NCBI RefSeq assembly: GCF_000015165.1
Contig: NC_009485.1
Location: 6,777,501-6,841,500 of the forward strand
Source: Bradyrhizobium sp. BTAi1
GTDB taxonomy: Bacteria; Pseudomonadota; Alphaproteobacteria; Rhizobiales; Xanthobacteraceae
DNA: 64,000 bases
Direction: 5' to 3'
Under the pieces are notes generated by a model. It was not told the DNA's origin. It did not search any database and saw only the letters and a list, made by a program, of their open reading frames with translations. The translations under genes and the position numbers were made by a program. How positions within the stretch are numbered: position 1 is the first letter of the stretch; every line of letters starts with the position of its first letter. Below, piece after piece: positions 9,035 to 18,751 of the stretch.

Positions 9035-9418
9035 ATGCAATTCCACATGATCACAGGCGCGACGAAGCCGGTGGCGCCGTTCAGTCACGCGGTCGAGACC
9101 GACGGCTTCGTGTTCGTCACCGGCCAGATGCCGGACTCACCGGAGGCGCCGGGCGTACTGCCGGAGGGGATCGTCCAGCAGACGAAGGCGGTGATGCAGA
9201 ACTTGAAGGACATCCTCCAAGGTCTTAACCTCTGCTTCGAACATATTGTGATGGCTCGGATTTACCTGACCGAGTTCAAGCGCGATTACGCGGCAATGAA
9301 TGAAACCTATCGTTCATTCTTTCCGCCGGACCGGCTGCCGGCCCGCACCTGCGTCGGCGTCACCGGCCTTGCCTATGACGCGCTGATCGAGATCGATCTG
9401 GTCTGCCGCAGACCATAA
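9035..9418 (+). CDS. RidA (YjgF/YER057c) family protein
   Basis: Small enamine/imine deaminase-type protein of 127 residues. RidA proteins hydrolyse reactive 2-aminoacrylate-like intermediates from amino-acid metabolism. The start at 9035 follows GAAGAGG; an earlier in-frame ATG at 8993 would add an unconserved leader. Family features are FVFVTGQMPDSPE near residue 30, the VMARIYLTEF strand and the active-site Arg in PARTCVGVTGLA near residue 105. Position between amide hydrolases and gamma-glutamyltransferase suggests a clean-up or dedicated deaminase role in the same catabolic route. Confidence 0.9.
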   Translation: MQFHMITGATKPVAPFSHAVETDGFVFVTGQMPDSPEAPGVLPEGIVQQTKAVMQNLKDILQGLNLCFEHIVMARIYLTEFKRDYAAMNETYRSFFPPDRLPARTCVGVTGLAYDALIEIDLVCRRP

Positions 9419-9557
9419 TACCCATTGGTAAACATCTCCTCAACGCGGCAAGCCGTCATTCGATCCGGGCTGGGGAGCCTTCCGCTGCTGCCGATTGTGT
9501 GCCGGCACCAACCGGTGTCAATTCGCCGACGAATGCGGCGGATCGAGGGGGAGTGCC

Positions 9558-11153
9558 ATGCCGAACCAGTTTTCCAATCGTCAAGAGATCCGCAAGCCGG
9601 CGGTGACCAGCAAAGGCGGCATCGTCGCGGCGCAGTCGCGGCGGGCGGCGGAGATCGGCGCCGAGGTGCTGGCCGCCGGCGGCGACTGCATCGATGCGGT
9701 CGTCGCGACCGGCTTTGCGCTCGGCGTGCTGGAGCCGTGGATGAGCGGTCTCGGCGGCGGCGGCGCGATGGTGCTGTACCGCGCCAAGGAGAACCGCGTC
9801 GAGGTGATCGACTACGGCATGCGCGCGCCCGACAGTCTGCGCGTGGAAGACTATCCGCTGGCCAATGACGGCAGTGTCGCCGCCGATCTGTTCCCGTGGC
9901 CCCGCGTCAAGGACGACCGCAACCTGCACGGCCCCGGCGCGGTCGCCGTGCCCGGCGTCGTCGCCGGCATGGAGGCGGCGCACAGCCGCTACGCCAGGCT
10001 ACCCTGGCAGGACCTCGTCACGCCGAGCGTAAGGCTCGCTGCTGAAGGCCTGCTGGTGGATTGGTGGACCACCGTGATGATCTCGAGCTGCGCCGCCGAT
10101 CTGCGCCGCTATCCCGCCAGCGCCGCGGCCTATCTCAAGGACGGCCTGCCGCCGAACCCGCAATGGGGTGCCAAGGCGGTCACGCGCTTGCCGCAGGAGC
10201 AGCTGAAGGCGACGCTTGCGCATCTTGCCAGCGCCGGTGCGCGCGATTTCTATCAGGGCGACATCGCCCGCTCCCTGACGCGCGACATCCAGGCGGCCGG
10301 CGGGGCGTTGTCGGTCGAGGATCTCGCCGCCTTCGCGGCGCATGTCCGCGAGCCGCTGCGCATCCCCTATCGCGGCGGCACCGTGTTCGCGACGCCGGAA
10401 CTGACCGCTGGACCCACGCTGGCGCACGCGCTGCGGCTGATGCAGGCCAGCATCGCCGCGTCAGGCCAGGCGCCTGACGCCAGCGCCTTCATCGCCTATG
10501 CGCAAGCGCTGCAATCGGCCTATCGCGAGCGCCTCAACGACATGGGCGATGCGCCCGGCAAGCGCGCGCTCGGCGCGGAATATCTCGCCCCGGCCTGCAC
10601 CACGCATTATTCGGTGGTCGATCGCGACGGCAACATGGCGGCGGTCACCCAAACCTTGCTGTCGGGCTTCGGCTCGAAATTCCAGGCGCCGCAGAGCGGC
10701 ATCATGATGAACAACGGCATCATGTGGTTCGATCCGACGCCCGGCACGACCAACTCGCTGGCGCCGGGCAAGCGCTGCCTCACCAACTACACGCCGGTCG
10801 TGGCACAGGCGGCGGATGGAAAGCGCCTCGCGCTCGGCGCCTCCGGCGGCCGTCGCATCCTGCCCGCGGTCGCGCAGATGCTGTCCTTCGTCATGGATTA
10901 CGGCATGGACCTGGACGCCGCGATCCACCAGCCGCGGATCGACGCCAGCGAGGGCGACGTGGTGGGTGCCGATACGCGGCTGCCGGCCGAGGTCATGAAC
11001 GCGCTCGCGGCAAAGTTCGAGACGGTGCCGTCCCCGGTGCAGACCATGCCGATGAAATTCGCCTGCCCCAGCATCGTGCTGCGCAACGGCGACACGAACA
11101 GCGGCGCGACGGAGATCTTCCATGCCTGGGGAGATGCGGTGGCGGAGGGGTGA
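9558..11153 (+). CDS. Gamma-glutamyltransferase family protein, apparently without signal peptide
   Basis: Ntn-hydrolase of 531 residues that should cleave itself and act on gamma-glutamyl compounds. The start at 9558 has GAGGGGGAG upstream; an alternative at 9495 adds an unconserved leader. The autoprocessing site is clear: TTHYSVVDRDGNMAAVTQTL, with Thr348 as predicted nucleophile. The large-subunit region has GGDCIDAVVATGFALGVLEP near residue 35 and GLGGGGAMVLY; the small subunit has GKRCLTNYTP and the GASGGRRILPAVAQ oxyanion region. Unlike E. coli Ggt, no Sec signal peptide is visible, so it may be cytoplasmic. Last gene of the co-directional cluster. Confidence 0.9.
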   Translation: MPNQFSNRQEIRKPAVTSKGGIVAAQSRRAAEIGAEVLAAGGDCIDAVVATGFALGVLEPWMSGLGGGGAMVLYRAKENRVEVIDYGMRAPDSLRVEDYPLANDGSVAADLFPWPRVKDDRNLHGPGAVAVPGVVAGMEAAHSRYARLPWQDLVTPSVRLAAEGLLVDWWTTVMISSCAADLRRYPASAAAYLKDGLPPNPQWGAKAVTRLPQEQLKATLAHLASAGARDFYQGDIARSLTRDIQAAGGALSVEDLAAFAAHVREPLRIPYRGGTVFATPELTAGPTLAHALRLMQASIAASGQAPDASAFIAYAQALQSAYRERLNDMGDAPGKRALGAEYLAPACTTHYSVVDRDGNMAAVTQTLLSGFGSKFQAPQSGIMMNNGIMWFDPTPGTTNSLAPGKRCLTNYTPVVAQAADGKRLALGASGGRRILPAVAQMLSFVMDYGMDLDAAIHQPRIDASEGDVVGADTRLPAEVMNALAAKFETVPSPVQTMPMKFACPSIVLRNGDTNSGATEIFHAWGDAVAEG

Positions 11154-11496
11154 GGCAACGATCCCTCAGATTGGAGATATCACCGCGCTGACATTGTGCT
11201 CCCCCCCTTTGCGGGCAAGGCGATTGCATATGGCTGCACAGCAGTTCGGGGCCTCATGGTTCGAGACGCGCCGCAGAGGCGCTCCTCACCATGAGGGGCT
11301 AATTTCGTGCCGCAAAACAAGCTTTCATCCTGAGGCCGCCGGAGTCGGGTGTCTCGAAGGATGGCCGCAGAGACGATGTCAGTTTTCCATATGCGATCGC
11401 CCCGCCCTTGCGGGGAGGAGATGAGATCGCGGCGGCGTCACCGTAGAACGCAAGCGATGAGTAAGCAGCGAGAGCAGTGCGCAAAGAGCCTGGCGA
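11154..11496. other. Intergenic region with dispersed repeats, no gene
   Basis: Between two convergent genes. It holds an inverted repeat at 11252-11296 (CCTCATGGTTCGAGACGCG...CTCCTCACCATGAGG) and a second element near 11327-11366 that matches, inverted, the one near 4879. Nothing coding is convincing here. Confidence 0.6.
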
Positions 11497-12321
11497 TTAC
11501 CCCACCAGCGCCCCGACCAGCCCGCTCTCCGGCTCCGCCAGCTCATCGATCACGTCGAAATGGTGCCGGTCCGGTGCTTCGACGTAGGCCGTGGATGCGC
11601 CGAGCCCGGTCCAGATGTTGGCGAGCAGTTGGGCCTGGCGGCGGAATTCGTTGCGCTCGGCGCCGCCGACCCAGGCGGTGACCCGCGCGCCCTCGATCGG
11701 CGCCAGCAGCGCGGGACTCTCGCGCAGCGCAGTGGCGTCGTCGATGCGCAAGGTCTCGTTCATCGCCGTCCGTTGCAGCGGACGCAGATCGTGCAGACCT
11801 GAGATCGAGACGACGCTGGTGATGCGCGCCTGCCGCTCCGGCGGCAGCGGCGCGCCGCGGCAGATCATGCGGCTGACGAGATGGCCGCCGGCGGAATGGC
11901 CGGTCAGCGCCACCGGACCCGCAACCTCGTCCATGGCCCGCGCGATCGCCTGCGCCACATCGGACGAGATGTCGGCGAGGCCGACCTCGGGGCAGAGCCG
12001 GTAGGACGGCATCGCCACAGCAAAGCCGTGCGCGTTGCCGCCGCGCGCCAAATGGGACCAGAAGCTCTTGTCGAGCCGCATCCAATAGCCGCCATGCACG
12101 AAGACGACGAGCCCTTTCGGCGCAGCCGCAGGCAGGAAGAGGTCGAGACGCTGGCGGTCATGCGCGCCATAGGCAATGTCGAGCTTCGCCCGGCCCTGCC
12201 CCGCGAGCTCTTTGCGATACGCGTCAGCCGGCGCGACCCATAGGCCGGGCCAGCGCTCGCCGCCGGCGATGTTGGGGCCATTGGCGTAGGCGTTGTCCCA
12301 GTCCTTGATAGTATAGAGCAT
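11497..12321 (-). CDS. Alpha/beta-hydrolase, probable kynurenine formamidase (arylformamidase)
   Basis: Alpha/beta-hydrolase of 274 residues. The oxyanion motif HGGYW is at 76-80, the nucleophile elbow GHSAGGH places Ser143, and a late RHHFDVID gives the probable catalytic His near 250. HGGYW is typical of arylformamidases of the eukaryotic (AFMID) type, not of the metal-dependent bacterial KynB. It lies downstream of kynU and kynA on the same strand, so the likely reaction is N-formylkynurenine to kynurenine and formate. AGGAG precedes the start. The 260 bp between it and kynA contain GC-rich inverted repeats, so it may have its own promoter. Function is inferred from motif plus context. Confidence 0.8.
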   Translation of the reverse strand: MLYTIKDWDNAYANGPNIAGGERWPGLWVAPADAYRKELAGQGRAKLDIAYGAHDRQRLDLFLPAAAPKGLVVFVHGGYWMRLDKSFWSHLARGGNAHGFAVAMPSYRLCPEVGLADISSDVAQAIARAMDEVAGPVALTGHSAGGHLVSRMICRGAPLPPERQARITSVVSISGLHDLRPLQRTAMNETLRIDDATALRESPALLAPIEGARVTAWVGGAERNEFRRQAQLLANIWTGLGASTAYVEAPDRHHFDVIDELAEPESGLVGALVG

Positions 12322-12581
12322 CGAAATCTCCTGATCGAATGAGCGCGCGGCCTTGCAGCCCGAGGTCTATCGCTGATGATATTCTGAGTCTTCGCGGGTC
12401 CGCATCCTCATGCCCGGGCTTCGTCCCGCCTGCGCGACCGAAGCCGCTTCGGCGCGGCGAAGGCCCGGCATCCACGTCCGTTCCAGGATGCAGCACGACG
12501 TGGATGGCCGGAACGGAGTCCGACCATGACCGTGCGCAGAGAGCCGCCTTCAAGCTTGAACATCATATGCGGGAGCCCTGC

Positions 12582-13421
12582 TCACAGCCCGGTGCGCAGC
12601 TTCCAGAGTTCGGGGAACAACACGATCTCCAGCATCTTGCGCAGATAGTTCACGCCGCTGGTACCGCCGGTGCCGGTCTTGAAGCCGATGATGCGCTCCA
12701 CCGTGGTGACGTGGTTGAAGCGCCAGCGGCGGAAATAATCCTCGAAATCGACCAGCTTCTCGGCCAGCTCGTACAGCTCCCAATGCCGCTGCGGATCGCG
12801 ATAGACGCTGGTCCAGGCCGCCGCCACTTCCGGGCTCTCGCTGCGCGTTCCGCGCCAGTCGGTGCGCTGCCCGTCGGCGCCGATGAAGAAGCCGCGCCGC
12901 GCCAGCAGCTTCAGCGCTTCATCATACAGGCTGGGTTTGGCGAGGATCGCTTCCAGCTCGGCGGTCAACTCGGGGTGATGCGCGTGCGGACGCAGCATCG
13001 CCAGATTGCGGTTGCCGAGCAGGAATTCGATCGAGCGATACTGGAACGATTGAAATCCGGAGGACTCGCCGAGCTTGTCGCGGAACAGCGTATATTCGCT
13101 TGGCGTCATCGTGCGCAGCACGTCCCAGGCGCCGTTGAGCTGCTCGAAGATGCGCGACACCCGCGCCAGCATCTTGAACGCCGGCTGCACGTCGTCTTTG
13201 GCGATCGCCGCCATCGCCGCCTTGATCTCGTGGATCGCGAGCTTCATCCACAATTCGGAGGTCTGGTGCTGGATGATGAACAGCAGTTCGTCATGCGCCG
13301 ACGACAGCGGCGCCTGCGCGTCGAGCAGGCGATCGAGCATCAGATAATCGCCATAGGACATGCGTCCCTTGAAGTTCATCCGCGCGCCTTCGGTGGCGGG
13401 ATCGTAGGGGGCGTTGCTCAC
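12582..13421 (-). CDS. kynA: Tryptophan 2,3-dioxygenase
   Basis: Haem enzyme of 279 residues that opens the indole ring of tryptophan to N-formylkynurenine. Hallmarks are [13 protein letters not shown] near residue 20, [19 protein letters not shown] with the distal His, [17 protein letters not shown], and the C-terminal [19 protein letters not shown] with the proximal haem His. The start is a GTG that overlaps the kynU stop by 4 nt (GTGA, 13421-13418), which indicates translational coupling. An internal ATG at 13379 would lose 14 residues and is less likely. Confidence 0.97.
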   Translation of the reverse strand: MSNAPYDPATEGARMNFKGRMSYGDYLMLDRLLDAQAPLSSAHDELLFIIQHQTSELWMKLAIHEIKAAMAAIAKDDVQPAFKMLARVSRIFEQLNGAWDVLRTMTPSEYTLFRDKLGESSGFQSFQYRSIEFLLGNRNLAMLRPHAHHPELTAELEAILAKPSLYDEALKLLARRGFFIGADGQRTDWRGTRSESPEVAAAWTSVYRDPQRHWELYELAEKLVDFEDYFRRWRFNHVTTVERIIGFKTGTGGTSGVNYLRKMLEIVLFPELWKLRTGL

Positions 13422-14611
13422 GTCACGAGCTCCTTCTGGCGATACTCAGGCTTGTCCCACAGCCTGTTGGCGAGGACCTCCGCGAGGATGCCGACGGCGC
13501 CGCGCACCTCGGCCTCGCCGATATAGAGCGGCGTGAAGCCGAAGCGCAGCGCGTCAGGCGCGCGGAAGTCGCCGATGACGCCGCGCGCGATCAGCGCGCG
13601 CATGATCGCATAGCCGTCGGGATGACGGAACGACACCTGGCTGCCGCGCCGCGAGGCATCGCGCGGCGACGCCAAGGTCAGCGACGGACAGCGCGCCTCG
13701 ACCTCGGCGATGAACAGCTCGGAGAGCGAGATCGAGGCCGTGCGCACGTCCTGCATCGACACGCCGTCCCAGGCGTCGAGCGCGGCATCGAGAGCGGCGA
13801 GCGCGATGATCGGCGGCGTGCCGATGCGCATGCGCTCGATACCGCCGCCCGGGCGATAATCCAGGTCGAAGGCAAACGGCGCCTCATGGCCCATCCAGCC
13901 CGACAGCGCCGGCGGCGCGATGTCGGCGTGGCGCGGCGCAACATAGATGAAGGCTGGCGCGCCGGGACCGCCATTGAGATATTTGTAGGTGCAGCCGACG
14001 GCGAAGTCCGCATCCGCGCCAGCAAGATCCACCGGCACCGCGCCGGCGGAATGCGCGAGATCCCACACCGTGAGCGCGCCAGCAGCATGCGCCTTCTGCG
14101 TCAGCGCGGCCATGTCGTGCATCCGGCCGGTGCGGTAGTCCACCTCGGTCAGCATCAGCACGGCAACGCTGTCGTCGATCGCGGCCTCGACCTGCTCGGG
14201 ATCGACCACCTTCAAGGTCGCGCGGTCGCCGAGCATGCGGACCAGCCCCTGCGCCATGTAGAGATCGGACGGGAAATTGCCGCTGTCGGACAGGATCACG
14301 CGCCGGCTCGGATTGAGCGAGAGCGCCGCGGCGAGCGCCTGATACACCTTGATCGAGAGCGTATCGCCCATCACGACCGTGCCGGGCACAGCGCCAATCA
14401 GCCGGGCAATGCGATCACCGACGCGGCGCGGCTGCACCATCCAGCCGGCGCTGTTCCAGCCGCGGATCAGCTCCTGCCCCCACTCCGCCTCGATCATGGC
14501 GGCGACGCGCGCGGGCACCGCGGACGGCAGCGCTCCCAGCGAATTGCCGTCGAGATAGATGATGCCGTCAGGTATCTTGAAAAGCGATCGTGTGTAGGAA
14601 AAATCCGTCAT
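13418..14611 (-). CDS. kynU: Kynureninase
   Basis: PLP enzyme of 397 residues that cleaves kynurenine to anthranilate and alanine. It begins with the family pattern [17 protein letters not shown]; the PLP lysine is Lys210 in [11 protein letters not shown], and the Asp of WDLAHSAGA binds the pyridine ring. The start at 14611 was chosen over 14644 because the extra 11 residues are not family-like; AAGG lies upstream. First gene of the kynU-kynA pair. No kynurenine 3-monooxygenase is present, so the local route ends at anthranilate. A divergent gene starts 158 bp away, so a promoter must lie at 14612-14768. Confidence 0.96.
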   Translation of the reverse strand: MTDFSYTRSLFKIPDGIIYLDGNSLGALPSAVPARVAAMIEAEWGQELIRGWNSAGWMVQPRRVGDRIARLIGAVPGTVVMGDTLSIKVYQALAAALSLNPSRRVILSDSGNFPSDLYMAQGLVRMLGDRATLKVVDPEQVEAAIDDSVAVLMLTEVDYRTGRMHDMAALTQKAHAAGALTVWDLAHSAGAVPVDLAGADADFAVGCTYKYLNGGPGAPAFIYVAPRHADIAPPALSGWMGHEAPFAFDLDYRPGGGIERMRIGTPPIIALAALDAALDAWDGVSMQDVRTASISLSELFIAEVEARCPSLTLASPRDASRRGSQVSFRHPDGYAIMRALIARGVIGDFRAPDALRFGFTPLYIGEAEVRGAVGILAEVLANRLWDKPEYRQKELVT

Positions 14612-14768
14612 GCTGCCTTGCTCTGTTCGCGATCCTGGATGCATGATTTGGGCCGTAAGAGGCCAGATCGGACGGCCCGGGCGGCCACAGCCCCGACCGA
14701 GATCGTGACGGACCGCCCATGCCCGCGCGATCTGGCTCTGTCATGACTGCAGCTTTGGAGCAAGCGCG

Positions 14769-15176
14769 ATGAGAGTTTCAGCATGGCTCGTCCTCGGTCT
14801 CTGCCTGCTGCGGACGCCCGCCTTTGCCGGCAATGAGGTCGACGCCGCGCAGGGGGTGATCCGCGCCCAGGAGCAGGCGCTGGCGCGCGATGACGGCGCG
14901 ACCGCCTATGCCCAGGCGGCGCCGGAGATCCAGGCGCTGTTCCCCAGCATCGAGATCTTCATGGCGATGGTGCGCGAAGGCTATGCACCGGTCTACCGGC
15001 ACCGCAGCTTCGAATTCGGTCCATCACAGGCGCAGGACGGCACGATCATGCAGCGCGTTCACATCGTCGACGCCAATGGCGAGGCCTGGGAAGCGCTGTA
15101 CACGCTACAAGCGCAGACCGATGGCAGCCTCAAGATCACCGGCTGCTCGCTGCTGAAGGCAGGCCAGTCGGTCTGA
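14769..15176 (+). CDS. DUF4864 small secreted protein
   Basis: Protein of 135 residues with a Sec signal peptide (VSAWLVLGLCLLRTPAFA). The mature part matches what I recall of DUF4864: AQEQALARDDGATAYAQAAP, then FMAMVREGYAPVYRHRSFEF. The likely fold is NTF2-like, and the biochemical role is unknown. It is divergent from kynU and convergent with the TAXI gene, so it appears to be a single-gene unit. Confidence 0.75.
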   Translation: MRVSAWLVLGLCLLRTPAFAGNEVDAAQGVIRAQEQALARDDGATAYAQAAPEIQALFPSIEIFMAMVREGYAPVYRHRSFEFGPSQAQDGTIMQRVHIVDANGEAWEALYTLQAQTDGSLKITGCSLLKAGQSV

Positions 15177-15189
15177 CCGCGCGGCGGAT

Positions 15190-16476
15190 TCAGCGCGTCG
15201 GCGCCGGCGGGCCGCCATGCTGCTGGCGCCATTGCAGGAACTGCCGAAACAGCGCGCTGCGCTCGGCCGGATCGTTCGACACCTGACCGCCGCTCTGGCG
15301 CACGAAATCCTCGAATTGCCGCTGCTGGACATCGGCGACATGCGGCCGCGGCGCCATGTTGCGGGCGACCAGCCACTCGTCCGCCGCCTTGAAGCGCTTC
15401 CAGCCGGGAACGGCGGCGACGATGCTCGACTCCTTCCATTTCGGATGCCGCGGCGGCTTCATGAACTCGTCGTAGTTCGCGAAGAACGCATCGACGAAGC
15501 GCGCGACCTTGCGGTAGCGCTCGGTATTCTCCGGCCAATTGTAGCTGACAAGCAGCATGCCGATCGCCACGGTCTCGATCGTCTCGCCAGACCCGAGCAG
15601 GTTGGGATATTCCTCCGACGACAGCGTGGTCGGCAGATAGAGATCCTGCAGACGGCGGTCGTAGGGGATGGCCACCAGATGCAGCGCGCGATTGTCGTTG
15701 CGGATGTTGCGCGCGAGCTGGAACACTTTGCCGGTCGAGACGATGTAGGCGTCGGCTTCGCCGTCGACCAGCTTCTGGATCGATTTCGCATCGTCGGTCG
15801 AATAGTCGAACGATGCGGTCATGCCGAGCCGGTTGAAGATCACGCGCGCCGAATAGAACCCGACATCGGTCGGCGCAATGACCCGCTTGCCGTTGAGATC
15901 GAAGATCGAGCGGATCGAGGACCGCGCGATGACATGGACCTCATTATAATAAAGCCGCGCGACGTAGCGCAGCTGCGACGTGATGTCCGGGATGCCGTAT
16001 TGCAGGCGATAGAACTCAGGCACGTCGGCGGCGACCGCGCCCATGTCGATGCTCTTGAGGAACAGGATGTCGGAGACATTGCGGACTGGCCCCTTGCCGA
16101 GCACCGGCAGCACACGAATGTTGGACTGATCGTCGAGCACGCGCGCCATGTCCGAGCCGAACACCGAGGTCGCCCCGCCAGCCGGCGCCGTGATGATCGT
16201 GACCGTGCCGTCGTTGACGTCGTTCGGGTTCGGTAGCCGCCATACATCGGGTCCGCTGCCGGGCGCCGGCGACAATGAGGCCGGCAATCCGGCCGGACGT
16301 GGCGGCGCGGGGATCACAGGCGCAGCATTCGGCTTGGCCGGCGCAGGCGCCACCGGCACGATGATGGAGCGGGTCGGCGCGGGGCGTTGGGGTGGAGGCG
16401 CCTGCGCCGAAGCCGCACCGGCAAGCAGGAGGCTGACGATCACTGCGGGCAGCAGCTTCCAAACGCCTTGGGGCAC
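15190..16476 (-). CDS. TAXI-family solute-binding protein (orphan)
   Basis: Periplasmic binding protein of 428 residues from a GTG at 16476. That start places a good signal peptide (LLPAVIVSLLLAGAASAQA) at the N-terminus, but the frame is open to 16650, so the start is uncertain. A Pro-rich segment follows, then a TAXI-type fold: SIDMGAVAADVPEFYRLQYG, LYYNEVHVIARSSIRSIFDL, and ADAYIVSTGKVFQLARN. It is clearly paralogous to the gene at 25661 (shared EYPNLLGSGETIETV and SYNWPENTERYRKVARFVD-like blocks). No TRAP permease is nearby. If 16476 is right, the 327 bp before the MFS gene hold no convincing gene. Confidence 0.82.
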   Translation of the reverse strand: MPQGVWKLLPAVIVSLLLAGAASAQAPPPQRPAPTRSIIVPVAPAPAKPNAAPVIPAPPRPAGLPASLSPAPGSGPDVWRLPNPNDVNDGTVTIITAPAGGATSVFGSDMARVLDDQSNIRVLPVLGKGPVRNVSDILFLKSIDMGAVAADVPEFYRLQYGIPDITSQLRYVARLYYNEVHVIARSSIRSIFDLNGKRVIAPTDVGFYSARVIFNRLGMTASFDYSTDDAKSIQKLVDGEADAYIVSTGKVFQLARNIRNDNRALHLVAIPYDRRLQDLYLPTTLSSEEYPNLLGSGETIETVAIGMLLVSYNWPENTERYRKVARFVDAFFANYDEFMKPPRHPKWKESSIVAAVPGWKRFKAADEWLVARNMAPRPHVADVQQRQFEDFVRQSGGQVSNDPAERSALFRQFLQWRQQHGGPPAPTR

Positions 16477-16803
16477 GATCGGTGATGCGCATCGTCCTTC
16501 GCCATCGCGATGCCGCCGCAGCGATCTCGACCGGTCCGCAGCCTTCACCTCGACGCCTCCTTGCGCTTCGGGCAAGCGATGGGCATCCGCGGCCCCGGAT
16601 GGGACCACGCAACATTCCCCCTCGCGATGCGAGTCCCCCCGAGCGCTCATGGCCTCGAGCGGCCTCGATCGAGTTGGTAGTTGCTGGTTGGGATTCGATG
16701 GATTTGCGGCGCGCGCCGGGATTTTGTATGACGGCGTGCATATGCCCCGCCGATCGGGATCCGACTGTTGCCGTCGCGCAACGCTTTCGCTTCAGGTCTG
16801 GGC

Positions 16804-18072
16804 TCAAGCCGCGAGCGAGTGTTGCCGCCGCGCCAGAATCAGCAGCGTGACCACGATGGCCAGATTGAGCGCATTCCAGCCGAGCCCATTGGCGAAGGCC
16901 GCGGCATAGGAGCCGGTGGCGTCGAAGATCACGCCGGAGACCCAGCCGCCGAACGACATCCCGAACACCGAGGCGAAGATGACGATGCCCACGCGGGTGG
17001 CGGCCTCGCGCGCCGGCATCGCCTCGCGCACGATGATCGCATAGCTCGGCACGATGCCGCCCTGGAACAGGCCGAACATCCCGGAGATCAGATACAGCGA
17101 GGTGAGGCCGTCGAAGAACAGATAGAACAGCAGAGCAAAGCCCTGCGCGAGCGAGCCGATCAGCAATGTGCGCATGCCGCCGACACGGTCGGCGAGAAAG
17201 CCCGAGCCGATGCGGCTGAGGATGCCGAGCGCCATCATCAGCGACAGCATCTGGGCGCCGGCCGCGACGCCATAGCCGAGATCGCCGCAATAGGCGACGA
17301 TGTGGACCTGCGGCATCGCCATGGCGACGCAGCAGGCGATCGCAGCGACGCTGAGCAGCACGGTCAGTGCATTGGTGGAAATCGGCAGCGCGAGCTGCGG
17401 CGGTGCGGCATGGGCATGATCCTGCGCGCCGGCGCCGCCCATGCGGGCGCGCAACAGCAGCAGCAACGCGCTCATGGTCACCGCACTGAAAATCCCGAGC
17501 GCGACATGGCTGGCGCGCCAGCCGATCTGCTGCACGCCCCAATTCACCAGCGGCGGCCAGATCGTGCCGGCGACATAATTGCCGGAGGCGACGATGGTGA
17601 CGGCGAGCCCGCGATAGCGCACAAACCAATGCGAGGCCTCGGCCATCAACGGCGCGAAGGTCACGGATGAACCCAGCCCGACCAGGAAATACACTGCCTG
17701 GAACTGCCACAGGGTCACCGAGGCGCCAGCGAGCAGATAGGCCGCTGCCGTGCAGGCAATGCTCAGGGCCATGGCGGTGACGATGCCAAAACGGTCGGTG
17801 ATGCGGCCGACGATGACGCCACCGAGACCGAAGCCGAACATCGTGAGCGTATAGGCCAGCGAGACGGCGCCGCGGCTGGCGGCGAACTCCGCCTGCACCG
17901 TCGGCAGCACGACGACGACGGTCCACATCCCCGCACCGCCGATCGATCCGATCACGAGCGCCAGCACCAGCCGCGCCCAGGCCTGGCGCGAATCCGGAAC
18001 GAAATGGGGCGCTTCCTCGAATCTTGTGGCTGGTCCGTGCACGATGTCGGCAACATCATCGTCGCGCCGCAT
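16804..18072 (-). CDS. Major facilitator superfamily transporter
   Basis: Membrane protein of 422 residues with about 12 hydrophobic segments. The first, LVLALVIGSIGGAGMWTVVV, starts near residue 35. The loop 2-3 MFS motif is present as GRITDRFGIVTAMA, and a second copy in the C-terminal half reads GFLADRVGGMRTLLIG. The central loop is His/Ala-rich (AQDHAHAAPP). It looks like an MCT/OFA-type anion transporter, but the substrate is not readable. It stands alone, divergent from the copper operon, with a 141-bp shared upstream region. Confidence 0.88.
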   Translation of the reverse strand: MRRDDDVADIVHGPATRFEEAPHFVPDSRQAWARLVLALVIGSIGGAGMWTVVVVLPTVQAEFAASRGAVSLAYTLTMFGFGLGGVIVGRITDRFGIVTAMALSIACTAAAYLLAGASVTLWQFQAVYFLVGLGSSVTFAPLMAEASHWFVRYRGLAVTIVASGNYVAGTIWPPLVNWGVQQIGWRASHVALGIFSAVTMSALLLLLRARMGGAGAQDHAHAAPPQLALPISTNALTVLLSVAAIACCVAMAMPQVHIVAYCGDLGYGVAAGAQMLSLMMALGILSRIGSGFLADRVGGMRTLLIGSLAQGFALLFYLFFDGLTSLYLISGMFGLFQGGIVPSYAIIVREAMPAREAATRVGIVIFASVFGMSFGGWVSGVIFDATGSYAAAFANGLGWNALNLAIVVTLLILARRQHSLAA

Positions 18073-18213
18073 CGGGTCAAGTCACATTGCTGCAGCATTG
18101 GCCATGCAGAAGCAGTGCAACAGACGTGGCGCAATGCTGCTTCCGCAGCCCTCTTTGCGGCGGCGCGCCTGTTGCGCTAGAATGCCGACCGACACGGAGA
18201 GATTTGCGCGCGC

Positions 18214-18684
18214 ATGTCGCTGGGATTGACACGAAAGCTGCGGGTTTCAGCGGGACGGCTGCTCGTCCTCGCCTACCTGTTCTGCGTGCTCAGCCCGGGC
18301 GTGGCGCTCGCATTTGCCCGCGGCGCGGCGCCGTGCTTCGATGACGGCATGGTTGCCGTCGCGGTCTCTCATCATCCGGCCCAACACGCGTTGGACGATG
18401 GCGCGATGCCGCGGCATGCCGCGCATGCGCATCATCATGATCACCCAATCGCGGATGCCGGTCTACAGCCGCAGCAGGATCCGCCGCCCGCACCGTCCCA
18501 CCACGATCACAGCAAGATGCCCGGCCCCTGCTGCGCCATGATGTGCGCGGTCGGCCTCGCCGCCGCGCTGCCGGTGGTCGCCTTGCGCGCTCCCCTCGCC
18601 GCGGCCAGCGAAGCTGCGCACGAGACCAGCCTGCCCGGGCGCACGCCGCCACGGCTCGATCGTCCCCCTATCGTCCTGGTCTGA
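18214..18684 (+). CDS. His-rich secreted protein, first gene of copper operon
   Basis: Protein of 156 residues with an N-terminal membrane or signal segment (LLVLAYLFCVLSPGVALA). The rest is rich in His and Met: AHAHHHDHP near residue 70, HHDHSKMPGPCCAMMC near 93-110, then a second hydrophobic segment. His clusters and a Cys-Cys/Met-Met-Cys cluster suggest metal binding, and the co-directional genes downstream handle copper. I do not recognise a named family beyond similarity to DUF2946-type proteins. Confidence 0.72.
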   Translation: MSLGLTRKLRVSAGRLLVLAYLFCVLSPGVALAFARGAAPCFDDGMVAVAVSHHPAQHALDDGAMPRHAAHAHHHDHPIADAGLQPQQDPPPAPSHHDHSKMPGPCCAMMCAVGLAAALPVVALRAPLAAASEAAHETSLPGRTPPRLDRPPIVLV

Positions 18685-18751
18685 ACGAACGACGCGGACT
18701 CGCGCGCAACTGCGCGCGGTCGCTGATCATCGACCGACCAAAGGACAGATC

